Under the pieces are notes generated by a model. That model worked only from the letters and a program-made list of their open reading frames with translations. It ran no database searches and was not told the origin of the DNA. DNA of 64,000 bases. Origin: Bryobacter aggregatus MPL3. GTDB taxonomy: Bacteria; Acidobacteriota; Terriglobia; Bryobacterales; Bryobacteraceae. The DNA lies in contig NZ_JNIF01000004.1 in NCBI RefSeq assembly GCF_000702445.1, positions 682,001-746,000 of the forward strand, given 5' to 3'. A program made the position numbers and the translations under genes. Below are positions 8,226 through 16,054 of this stretch, piece by piece; positions within the stretch are counted from its first letter, which is position 1, and each line of letters opens with the position of its first letter.

Positions 8226-8489
8226 TTAGAGCAGCGCCAGAATTCTGTGCGAATTCCTGCGATTCTTGCCGGAATGCTGTTTGCGGCGCAGGAAAGCATT
8301 CACCTCATTCAAGCTCGCGAAGTAGCCGACAAAGCCATCGAGGCCGCGCCGGGGAGCCTTGCGTTGCGGTGAGAAATCGCGGGCTTGGAAGAGTCCCTGA
8401 TCGCCAATGATGCCGGTTCCCATCGGACGATATTCGTGCGTTCCGGCGCAGAGCAGAAGTGGTTTTTGATGCCAGAGAGCGAAGCCCAT
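8226..8489 (-). CDS. Small hypothetical protein
   Basis: An 87-residue open frame starting at ATG 8489. It is divergent from the isomerase gene at 8512, with only 22 bases between the start codons. I do not recognise it. Its codons show the C/G-rich third positions of neighbouring genes, and the predicted protein has balanced composition, which favours a real gene over a chance frame. It has no signal peptide or membrane segment and no good ribosome site. It lies upstream of, and in the same direction as, the ECF sigma operon, but 52 bases separate its stop from the sigma ATG. Confidence 0.42.
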   Translation of the reverse strand: MGFALWHQKPLLLCAGTHEYRPMGTGIIGDQGLFQARDFSPQRKAPRRGLDGFVGYFASLNEVNAFLRRKQHSGKNRRNSHRILALL

Positions 8490-8511
8490 TCGCTGATAGT
8501 ATAAAGGGCGA

Positions 8512-9354
8512 ATGACCAGACGTGATCTCCTCGGGAGCGCTGCCCTCGCTACCCCCTTCTTCCTCCAGGCTCAAGTGAAACCTCGTTCCGGACGGCTCAA
8601 ACAAGGAATTTGTGGCGGTGTCCTCGGACGTGGCTTCGATCTGGACGCCCGTTGCAAGGTTGCTGCTGAGCTTGGCGTGACTGGTCACGATCTGCTTGGC
8701 CCGAAAGATTGGCCTACGCTGAAGAAGTATGGTCTGATTCCGACGATGGTGCCAGGAATCGGCACCCTCATGCACAATTCCAGCGACCTATCGCGCCACG
8801 ATGAGCTCGAAAAGCAGGCGATCGAAGTGATTCGGAATGCGGCCGAAGTGAAGGCTCCGAATGTCATTCTGCTGGCGGGCAACAAGTGGGGGCAGAGCAG
8901 TGAGCGTTGTCTTGAGAACAATGCAAAGTTTGGCAAGCGAATCATCAAGCGTGCGGAAGACGCAGGGATCACGCTTTGTCTCGAACTGCTCAATAGCAAA
9001 GTGAATCACCCCGACTATGCCTGCGACAGCACGGCTTATGGGGTTGAGGTGTGCAAGCGGGTCGGCTCCCCGCGCTTCAAACTATTGTTTGACATCTATC
9101 ACATGCAAATCATGGAGGGTGATATCATCCGCACCATCCAGCAGAATATTGCCTATATTGGACACTTCCACACGGCCGGGAATCCGGGGCGTTTCGAGTT
9201 TGACTCGGAGACGCAGGAGATGAACTATCGCGGAATCGCGCGCGCGATTGCCGACACGGGATACCAGGGTTGGGTGAGTCACGAATACAGCCCTCGCCAG
9301 GGCTCGGATCCCGTGAAGACTCTCGACGCGATGCTGAAGATCTGCGAAGTCTAG
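8512..9354 (+). CDS. Tat-exported sugar isomerase/epimerase-like TIM-barrel protein
   Basis: A 280-residue protein of the AP endonuclease family 2/xylose isomerase-like TIM-barrel superfamily, closest in style to hydroxypyruvate isomerase-type sugar epimerases. The N-terminus TRRDLLGSAALATPFF is a twin-arginine-type signal. Expected metal and acid-base residues appear in order: Glu in LCLELLNSK, Asp/His in LLFDIYHMQ, His in IGHFHTAGNPGR, and Glu in WVSHEYSP. It would interconvert keto and aldo sugars or sugar acids in the periplasm; the substrate cannot be told from sequence. Its stop overlaps that of the PAAR gene on the other strand by 4 bases. A TATAAA lies about 10 bases before the start, so the leader may be very short. 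Confidence 0.82.
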   Translation: MTRRDLLGSAALATPFFLQAQVKPRSGRLKQGICGGVLGRGFDLDARCKVAAELGVTGHDLLGPKDWPTLKKYGLIPTMVPGIGTLMHNSSDLSRHDELEKQAIEVIRNAAEVKAPNVILLAGNKWGQSSERCLENNAKFGKRIIKRAEDAGITLCLELLNSKVNHPDYACDSTAYGVEVCKRVGSPRFKLLFDIYHMQIMEGDIIRTIQQNIAYIGHFHTAGNPGRFEFDSETQEMNYRGIARAIADTGYQGWVSHEYSPRQGSDPVKTLDAMLKICEV

Positions 9355-9650
9355 GCGATCAAGACCGTCGGCGCGCCCAATATCACTTGGCCACCATGCG
9401 CAGTGTTGCTGGTGATCCGGGTGGCGGGCGTGCCTCCAATGAGGACCGTCGGCGAACCAACCACCACCGAATCCGGCGGCCCCACACAGACGCACATATC
9501 GCCGACATGTGATTGTGGCAAGCCGACGGTGAGGACAGTTGGAACCCCCGGGGAGACAATCGGGCCTCCCACGTGTGGAATGGGCGGCGTGCCCGGCGTC
9601 ACCATGGGACAAATGTGATTATCAGTCAGTCGGGATGCAGGGAAGCCCAT
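9351..9650 (-). CDS. PAAR-domain protein, T6SS spike tip
   Basis: A stand-alone PAAR protein of 99 residues that caps the VgrG trimer and sharpens the type VI secretion needle. The sequence shows the alternating Pro/Gly/Val beta-prism pattern, with repeated GxP units and the usual zinc-ligand candidates (His/Cys in DNHICP, His in PHVGG and SHVGD, Cys in MCVCVG). No C-terminal toxin extension is present: it ends in GAPTVLIA, right after the fold. It lies 9 bases after the DUF6931-like gene and downstream of vgrG, in one transcription unit. Confidence 0.92.
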   Translation of the reverse strand: MGFPASRLTDNHICPMVTPGTPPIPHVGGPIVSPGVPTVLTVGLPQSHVGDMCVCVGPPDSVVVGSPTVLIGGTPATRITSNTAHGGQVILGAPTVLIA

Positions 9651-9659
9651 CAGATTCTC

Positions 9660-10223
9660 CTAGCTGTATTGAGACCACAAATTGATGCGGTTGGCGACTT
9701 CAAAAGACTGTGCCAGATATTCTTTTGCCGTCACATCCGGTTTCTCGGGATCGGGGGAATACGCGGCTCCGACGACCGCCGCCGCAATGAACTTAGAAGA
9801 CATATAGGGAATCGCCGGGGATTTATTTCCGGTCACCGGGTCCTCCAACTCTCCCAGGAACGCAATCGCTTCCAATACGCACTGGGGCGGGGAACCCGAT
9901 GGAATCAAGGCTGCGTAATCGCGGGCTGCAAATCGATTCTCGTCGGTTGGCTTGGCAATCCAGGTTTCGGCTACTTGCAAGGCCTGGATTTCTTCCGGAG
10001 TTGCCGTTGGGAGCACCGCCTTGCGAGCGCAGAACCAAGCCCACCAGACCCCCTCACGAGGCGGAATGGCGTGGCTCATATAGTTCAAGGCTGGCATCCA
10101 GAGATTGTTCTGCACCAGCAACTCCGCGTAATGCCGTGCGTCTTGGGCGTGCGGCAGATAGTGCGTTGCTGGCGGCTTCAGCATGGCGTACTTCACGATG
10201 TCAGAGGTGGTCTTGGCGATCAT
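9660..10223 (-). CDS. DUF6931-like T6SS-associated protein
   Basis: A 187-residue soluble protein, predicted mostly helical, with a Trp-rich central stretch (REGVWWAWFCARK at about 57-69) and an Ala-rich C-terminal half. It resembles the DUF6931 family, which is commonly encoded next to vgrG and PAAR genes. The family name is from memory of that pattern and needs a profile search. Sandwiched between vgrG (9 bases) and PAAR (9 bases), it is most likely a chaperone or adaptor for spike assembly, or a cargo loader like DUF1795/DUF4123 proteins, but its role is not established. No toxin motif is visible. Confidence 0.75.
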   Translation of the reverse strand: MIAKTTSDIVKYAMLKPPATHYLPHAQDARHYAELLVQNNLWMPALNYMSHAIPPREGVWWAWFCARKAVLPTATPEEIQALQVAETWIAKPTDENRFAARDYAALIPSGSPPQCVLEAIAFLGELEDPVTGNKSPAIPYMSSKFIAAAVVGAAYSPDPEKPDVTAKEYLAQSFEVANRINLWSQYS

Positions 10224-10232
10224 CTCATTTTC

Positions 10233-12137
10233 CTAATTGATCTTGATCATCGGCGCAGTCAGCGACATGGTAGCGGGGCCCATGGAGGTGCTGGCAGCAG
10301 CGGCCTTCAGATCAATCATCGTTGGCTGCATGGTGATGGTGGATGCGCCAATCTTGAGTTCGATCTTCGTCGGAGTCAACGTGATGCTGGAGGCTCCACA
10401 TTCCATCTTGATCTCCTGTGCCGCTTTCTCGCTGATCTTACCAGCAGAACACTCGAGCTTGTGATTGCCCATGGAAATCACATTGCTGCTATTTCCCTTG
10501 CTCACCGTAATGTCGCGATTGCCGGTTTCGACCGTCGTCTTCTGGTTGCCCTTATTCAGTAAAGTGATCTGATCGCTGTCGCGAACGGTAATGGTGTGCT
10601 TGTTCTCGATGTATTCGTCGAAGTCCTTCTGGGCATGCAGATAGATCTGCTCGCTGCCCTTCTTGTCCTCAAAGCGAAACTCATTGAAATCATCGGAACC
10701 GCCCTTGGGCGTCGAGCGGGACTTGATGCCTGATTGGGTTTGATTGTCGGGCAATCCATAGGGCGGCATCTGCTGGTCGTTGTAGACGCGGCCTGTGATG
10801 ATGGGCCGATCCGGATCGCCTTCGAGAAAGCTGACGATCACTTCCTGCCCGATGCGCGGAATCGAGATCTGCCCCCATTGTCCACCGGACCAGGCATTGG
10901 AGCTTCGGATCCAGAACGATGAATTCTCATCGCGTTTGCCCAGCCGGTCCCAATGGAACTGGACTTTCACCCGGCCATATTTATCGCAATAGATCTCGTT
11001 GCCTTTCGGCCCGCAGACAATTGCGGTCTGGATCCCGTGGATCATTGGTTTCGGGTGACGGCGCGGAGGCCGGTAAGCGACTTTGTACGGAATGGCCGAG
11101 ACATTAAAACTGGCCGTGGAGCCGTCATCGCCCGCTTCATTGCCAACAATGTTCTGGCGGCAGGAGAAGCTCAGACCGAGAACAATGTAGGACGTGTTGG
11201 CTTTTGCGTCGAAATGGTTTTCGACTTCAAACCTGTAACCAGGCATCAGCAGGGTGGTGATGGTGTGTGCCTGGATGATGCGCAGCCGTGCTTCCTGCTC
11301 TTCGAGCCGTAATTTCGCATAGCGCTCACCATCGGCTTTATTGTTATAGAGCCCTGGGTAGTCGTAGATTTCCGCCTTCACCTTTCCCTTGGTCGAAGCA
11401 GTCAGGTCGACGCTGCTCTTCTCAAAGTTGAAGTCCTGGAAAGTCATCTTGCCGGTGTAGATTTCGACGTCCTGTTCGAGATGATCTAACACGCCACCCG
11501 CTGCTCCGGAAAGGGTGCCCTTGGCGTAGGGAAATTTATACTCATGCGGACAGTTGCGCGTGGCGGAATTCTGGTCAGTGAGGATGAGGTTGTGCTTGCT
11601 CTCACTGTGTTCAAACCAATAGAAGATGCCTTCTTCTTCGAGCAGCCGGGAGATGAAGTTAAAACTCGATTCCCGGTATTGCACGGTGAACTCCCGCTTA
11701 GGAAGCTTGGCCTGCACCTTGAAGGTGAAATCACTATAGCCGTGCTCAGAAAAGACTTTCTTGATGATCTCGACCGCATCCATATTCTGGAAGTGCCGGC
11801 AGTCCGATTCGAGCGTCAAGAACCAGAGCCAGGGGACAAAAGTAGCTTCCCAGTAGTAGACCGGAGTTTGTTCGTTATCCTGCCCCAGTAACTTAGTTTT
11901 CTGGATAATGCCATGGATGACACGTGCAGGTGTCGATTGGCGCCGGAGCGTGACCAGGATTGGCTTTCGCAGCAAATCCTCGTCGTCGATTGATTTATCC
12001 TCAGTGGCCATCGTGATCCGGAAGCTGTACGTGTGAGAGACGTATTCGCTGCCGTCGAGGCTCATCAAGACGAACTTGTCTTTCCCAAGATGGGGGACAA
12101 GAACCTCATAGGGGCGGTCCTGTTGCTTCAGTGGCAT
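10233..12137 (-). CDS. tssI: Type VI secretion tip protein VgrG (TssI)
   Basis: A 634-residue VgrG, the trimeric spike at the tip of the Hcp tube. The N-terminal gp27-like region (about 1-380) contains typical VgrG segments (FISRLLEEEGIFYWFEHS, and PYKVAYRPPRRHPKP at its end). The gp5 OB-fold follows (VCGPKGNEIYCDKYGRVKVQF, then SFWIRSSNAWSGG and GSGDPDRP-type turns). A C-terminal beta-helix carries repeated ITL/IDLKAA units to the end at MIKIN. There is no enzymatic extension, so it is a plain, non-evolved VgrG. It heads the vgrG-DUF6931-PAAR unit, separated from clpV by a strong hairpin. No good Shine-Dalgarno sequence is seen before the ATG at 12137. Confidence 0.97.
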   Translation of the reverse strand: MPLKQQDRPYEVLVPHLGKDKFVLMSLDGSEYVSHTYSFRITMATEDKSIDDEDLLRKPILVTLRRQSTPARVIHGIIQKTKLLGQDNEQTPVYYWEATFVPWLWFLTLESDCRHFQNMDAVEIIKKVFSEHGYSDFTFKVQAKLPKREFTVQYRESSFNFISRLLEEEGIFYWFEHSESKHNLILTDQNSATRNCPHEYKFPYAKGTLSGAAGGVLDHLEQDVEIYTGKMTFQDFNFEKSSVDLTASTKGKVKAEIYDYPGLYNNKADGERYAKLRLEEQEARLRIIQAHTITTLLMPGYRFEVENHFDAKANTSYIVLGLSFSCRQNIVGNEAGDDGSTASFNVSAIPYKVAYRPPRRHPKPMIHGIQTAIVCGPKGNEIYCDKYGRVKVQFHWDRLGKRDENSSFWIRSSNAWSGGQWGQISIPRIGQEVIVSFLEGDPDRPIITGRVYNDQQMPPYGLPDNQTQSGIKSRSTPKGGSDDFNEFRFEDKKGSEQIYLHAQKDFDEYIENKHTITVRDSDQITLLNKGNQKTTVETGNRDITVSKGNSSNVISMGNHKLECSAGKISEKAAQEIKMECGASSITLTPTKIELKIGASTITMQPTMIDLKAAAASTSMGPATMSLTAPMIKIN

Positions 12138-12144
12138 ATCGGCG

Positions 12145-12172
12145 ATTCTTTAGTCTACAGATATAGCGTCAA
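12145..12172 (-). promoter_or_regulatory. Possible vgrG promoter
   Basis: Reading the minus strand, TTGACG (12172-12167) is followed after 16 bases by AAGAAT (12150-12145). The -35 match is good and the -10 match moderate. It would give a very short leader before the vgrG start at 12137. It is the only plausible sigma-70 pair between the upstream hairpin and vgrG. Confidence 0.3.
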
Positions 12173-12206
12173 TGGCGGGGGTATCGGGTCACTGACTGAT
12201 AGAAGA

Positions 12207-12244
12207 GATGGGAGAGGACCTCTGGTGTGAGGCCCTCTCCCATC
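12207..12244 (-). terminator. Strong hairpin terminator after clpV
   Basis: GATGGGAGAGG (12207-12217) pairs perfectly with CCTCTCCCATC (12234-12244). The stem continues after one mismatch through CCTC/GAGG to a 6-base loop. On the minus strand it is followed by a pyrimidine-rich stretch (TCTTCTATC) rather than a pure U-run. It lies between the clpV stop (12275) and the vgrG start, so it probably separates the structural T6SS operon from the spike unit. Confidence 0.7.
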
Positions 12245-12274
12245 GTGATTCTAGTTGTGAAACGGTTGATTCTA

Positions 12275-14926
12275 CTAGTTGTAAAGGAAGTTGCCGTCCT
12301 CGCCAACGACGATCGCAATCTGCTCCGGACGTACGCCTTCTGCCATCATTCCGAGCAGGCGGCGGCTGATATCGGGCAGCACGGTGTTTGTCAGGATGTT
12401 GTCGACATTCCGGGCGCCGGATTCGACTTCCGTGCAGCGTGAGGCCACCGCATTGATGACGTCTTCCCCGGCCACCAGCTTGATCTTGTGCGTGGCCAGC
12501 AAGCGCTTCTGGATCTTGCTCAGCTTTAGCTTCACAATTGTCTTCAGCACCTCATCGCGCACAGGGTAATACGGGATGAGAACCATACGGCCGAGGAATG
12601 CCGGCTTGAACACCTTATCGAGTTCCGGTTTCATGGCCTGGATGATGCCGTCGGGTGAGGGAGCGGTCTCCGGATCGGCAACCAGCTTCATCAGTGTATC
12701 GGTGGCCGCGTTGGAGGTGAGAATGATCACGCTGTTCCGGAAGATAATCTCGCGGCCTTCGCCGTCTTCCATGCGGCCCTTATCAAAGACCTGGAAGAAC
12801 AATTCAAGAACATCCGGATGCGCCTTCTCGACTTCGTCCAGCAGCACAACGGAGTAGGGACGGCGGCGTACGGCTTCCGTCAGAACACCGCCCTCACCAT
12901 AGCCGACATATCCGGGAGGCGAACCCTTCAAGGTGGAGACCGTATGCGCCTCCTGGAACTCGCTCATGTTGATGGTAATGATGTTGTCCTCACCGCCAAA
13001 GAGCATGTCTGAAATGGCGAGCGCCGTCTCCGTTTTGCCGACACCCGAGGGGCCAACAAGCATGAAGACCCCGACGGGCTTGACCGGATCGTCCATGCCT
13101 GCCTTGGAGGTGCGGACGCGTTCGGCAATCGCGCGCATGGCGTGATCCTGACCAATGACACGAGCACAAAGATGCTTCTCGAGCTCGAGCACCGTCGTGA
13201 TCTCGTCCTTGAGCATCTTGCCAATGGGAATCCCGGTCCAGGCTGCAATCACTTCTCCAACGACCTGGGCATCGACGGAGACGCGCATGAGCGGATTCTC
13301 GCCCTGGAGCGTTTCCAGTTCCTTCGTCTTCTCCCCGATCTTGGTGCGAAGCTCCTCTTTATTGATGCCTTCGGCATTCGCCATGATTTGATCGCGCATT
13401 TCGCGGATCTCGGTGACGAGCTTGCCTTCGGCTTCCCAACGGTCCTTCAGCGTCTTCAGCTTGGCTTCGGCCGCTTCCTTCTTCACGGCGATTTCGGCGA
13501 TGCGCTCTGCGTGATCGGTACCGATGTCGGTTTCGCGATTCAGGACACGGGTTTGTACGTCGTAGTCGTCAATCTCGCGCTGCACGGCTTCGACGGCAGT
13601 CGGTACTGAGTTCTGACCGAGCGCAAGACGGGCGCAGGCGGTATCGAGAACACTGACCGCTTTATCCGGCAGTTGACGATCCGGCAGATAGCGATGAGAG
13701 AGCTTGACGGCTGCGGCCAGACCCTCGTCGAGAATCAGCACATTGTGGTGCTTCTCGAGCATGGGCAGAATGCCGCGGAGCATGAGCTGGCAATTGTATT
13801 CGCTGGGCTCTTCCACCTTGACCAACTGGAAGCGGCGGGCCAGCGCCGGGTCCTTCTCAAAGTACTTCTTATACTCGGCCCAGGTGGTTGCGGCGAGAGT
13901 GCGCAGTTCGCCACGCGCGAGAGCGGGTTTCAGGAGATTGGCCGCGTCGTTCTGTCCGGCCTGGCCACCAGCACCAATCATCGTGTGCGCTTCATCGATA
14001 AAGAGAATGATCGGCGTCGGGGATCTCTTGACTTCATCGATCAAGCCCTTGAGCCGGTTCTCAAACTCGCCCTTGACGCTCGCGCCTGCCTGTAAGAGAG
14101 CGAGGTCGAGCGTACGAAGGGTGATGTTCTTCAGTGGAGGAGGCACGTCGCCCTGCACGATGCGCAGCGCCAGGCCTTCGACGACGGCGGTCTTGCCAAC
14201 GCCGGCTTCGCCCACCAGGATCGGATTGTTCTGGCGGCGGCGCGTCAGGATGTCGACCACTTGGCGGATTTCAAAATCACGCGCCAGGACGCTGTCGATC
14301 TTGCCGTTCTTCGCGTTCTCGGTGAGATTGATCGTGTACGCATCGAGATTCGGCGACTTCGATGCCGGATTCACCTTGGGTGCGCCGTCGGGGCCGGGAG
14401 CACTGGCCGAGGCGGTAGCCCCACCCTCGCCGAGCTCCACCATCTCGGATTCCTCATAGGAGGAGCCGCAGATGCCGGTGAAGTTATCCTTCAGGCTCTT
14501 CGGATCAATCTTCTTGAATTCCTTCGAGACATCACCCATCAGCCGAACCAGTTCGTCATTCTGCGTCAGGGCAATGATGCAGTAGCCGGTGCGGACATTG
14601 CCGGTGTCAAAATCAAGCGAGGCCGTCGACCAGGCTTCGCTCAACATCTTCACGAGTGTTGGCGCGAGTGTGGGCGTACGGGCGTTGCCACTTTTCAGCT
14701 TGTCGAGCGACGCGGTCAGTTGCGCTGAGAGCTTTGCCTTGTCGACGTCGAATGCCTTCACAATGGCGGCGAAATCACCCCCGGCATGCTCCAGCAGCTT
14801 CATAAGAAAATGTTCAATTTCGACGTCATAGTGCGTCCGCTGGAGGCAGAAGCCGGCGGCCGCCTGCAGCGTATTGCGTGTGGTGTCGTTCAACTTACCG
14901 ATCAGAGATTTCAGATTCACGCTCAT
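12275..14926 (-). CDS. clpV: T6SS sheath-disassembly ATPase ClpV (TssH)
   Basis: An 883-residue Hsp100/ClpB-type AAA+ ATPase that disassembles contracted TssB/TssC sheaths for reuse. An N-terminal Clp-N domain (about 1-150) is joined by an Ala/Gly/Pro-rich linker near 165-190 to the first AAA+ module (Walker A GEAGVGKT at 239-246). A ClpB-like middle region at about 440-560 is followed by the second module (Walker A GPSGVGKT near 620) and a C-terminal D2-small domain. The T6SS ClpV subtype, rather than housekeeping ClpB, is indicated by the N-domain and by its position next to tssG. GGAGG stands 7 bases before the ATG. It is the last gene of the long structural operon. Confidence 0.96.
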   Translation of the reverse strand: MSVNLKSLIGKLNDTTRNTLQAAAGFCLQRTHYDVEIEHFLMKLLEHAGGDFAAIVKAFDVDKAKLSAQLTASLDKLKSGNARTPTLAPTLVKMLSEAWSTASLDFDTGNVRTGYCIIALTQNDELVRLMGDVSKEFKKIDPKSLKDNFTGICGSSYEESEMVELGEGGATASASAPGPDGAPKVNPASKSPNLDAYTINLTENAKNGKIDSVLARDFEIRQVVDILTRRRQNNPILVGEAGVGKTAVVEGLALRIVQGDVPPPLKNITLRTLDLALLQAGASVKGEFENRLKGLIDEVKRSPTPIILFIDEAHTMIGAGGQAGQNDAANLLKPALARGELRTLAATTWAEYKKYFEKDPALARRFQLVKVEEPSEYNCQLMLRGILPMLEKHHNVLILDEGLAAAVKLSHRYLPDRQLPDKAVSVLDTACARLALGQNSVPTAVEAVQREIDDYDVQTRVLNRETDIGTDHAERIAEIAVKKEAAEAKLKTLKDRWEAEGKLVTEIREMRDQIMANAEGINKEELRTKIGEKTKELETLQGENPLMRVSVDAQVVGEVIAAWTGIPIGKMLKDEITTVLELEKHLCARVIGQDHAMRAIAERVRTSKAGMDDPVKPVGVFMLVGPSGVGKTETALAISDMLFGGEDNIITINMSEFQEAHTVSTLKGSPPGYVGYGEGGVLTEAVRRRPYSVVLLDEVEKAHPDVLELFFQVFDKGRMEDGEGREIIFRNSVIILTSNAATDTLMKLVADPETAPSPDGIIQAMKPELDKVFKPAFLGRMVLIPYYPVRDEVLKTIVKLKLSKIQKRLLATHKIKLVAGEDVINAVASRCTEVESGARNVDNILTNTVLPDISRRLLGMMAEGVRPEQIAIVVGEDGNFLYN

Positions 14927-14950
14927 AAGGGTTCCTCCGGGAGAGTTTGT

Positions 14951-16054
14951 CTAATTCAAAAGAAATACGGTGTCGCCGGGATCTTCCGTCCGGGCCGCTC
15001 CCAGGTTCATCCAGGTAAGCCAGCCCAACATCGGCGGAGATTCCGAGTCTATCCCAAGTTGGCACTTGGGCACATTGCTACGGTCGAGGATCAACTGCAC
15101 CTCGAAAATCAGCTCCCCATTCGTAAAGAAGCGGGTCACTGCCTCGAGTGGCTGATAAGCTGCGCCACCCGGAAGAAAGTCTTTGTACTGGTCCAGGCTC
15201 AATGGACCCACCTGGATCTTGGCACGCGAAGCCCGATCCCAAACCGCATCGCCAACAACGACTCCAAAGCCCAATTGCTCGGCATCGGTGGCCGGGTCGG
15301 CAAACTGGCAGATGTCCTGGGGCGACAAGGGATACCAGGAACCTCCAAACTCTTCCACTCGAATTGGGACATCGAAATAATCACTTAAAAACTGCTCTAA
15401 GGCCAATGCCGAGCGGGGTTGCAGCGCCAACAGGCCGGTGTAGAAGATGAGCGAGGTATCGCTCACAGCCTGCCGGTTGGTCAGGCCGGGGGTACCCAGG
15501 CCAAGAAAGTCGAGCAGGTAGCCTGACATCCGGTCTTGCTCATCGCGCTCATAGGTGACCCAGAAGCGATACTTCTCCCAGGCCTGGTAGAACAGCGAAA
15601 TGATCCGGTGATGGAAGAGATCAAAGAACTCCAGCATCGTGCGATCCCGGGCGCGCAGACGCTCGTTCACAAAGTCGGAGTACACCAGCGGCAGAACGCC
15701 GGATGCGCCCACCAAACCCATAAAGTTGACGCGCATCATCGGGGGCTGCCAGGCGAACTTTTCGTCATTGAATTTCGGCCATTCCAGATCGTGGATCTGT
15801 GAGGGCGGAAACCAATATGCCGGGTTCACCCCAAAGCGGACCACCTCATCTTTCGGGCTCTTGGGGAAGAGGCCGGGCGGATGCAGTCCATTGCCCAGAC
15901 GTGAAAGCAGACGGACGGCCTGGAAGAACTGTACTGTCCCAGGCTTGTCTCCAAACAGATCCTCGATCCAGTGGCGGCGCAACTCGAGCGGATACTCGGG
16001 CAGCCGGGCTGGTGAATCTAGATCAGGATCTTCTGTCCAGCGCGTGGTGGCCAT
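14951..16054 (-). CDS. tssG: T6SS baseplate protein TssG
   Basis: A 367-residue TssG (ImpH/VasB family), which with TssF, TssE and TssK forms the T6SS baseplate wedge. Family features are the early QFFQAVRLLSRL segment (about 42-53), the RFGVNPAYWFPPSQI region, GLVGASGVLPLVYSDFV, and the DLFHHRIISLFYQAWEKYRF motif in the middle. Its start overlaps the tssF 3' end by 37 bases, and clpV follows 24 bases after its stop. The order tssE-tssF-tssG-clpV is the usual one. Confidence 0.96.
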   Translation of the reverse strand: MATTRWTEDPDLDSPARLPEYPLELRRHWIEDLFGDKPGTVQFFQAVRLLSRLGNGLHPPGLFPKSPKDEVVRFGVNPAYWFPPSQIHDLEWPKFNDEKFAWQPPMMRVNFMGLVGASGVLPLVYSDFVNERLRARDRTMLEFFDLFHHRIISLFYQAWEKYRFWVTYERDEQDRMSGYLLDFLGLGTPGLTNRQAVSDTSLIFYTGLLALQPRSALALEQFLSDYFDVPIRVEEFGGSWYPLSPQDICQFADPATDAEQLGFGVVVGDAVWDRASRAKIQVGPLSLDQYKDFLPGGAAYQPLEAVTRFFTNGELIFEVQLILDRSNVPKCQLGIDSESPPMLGWLTWMNLGAARTEDPGDTVFLLN

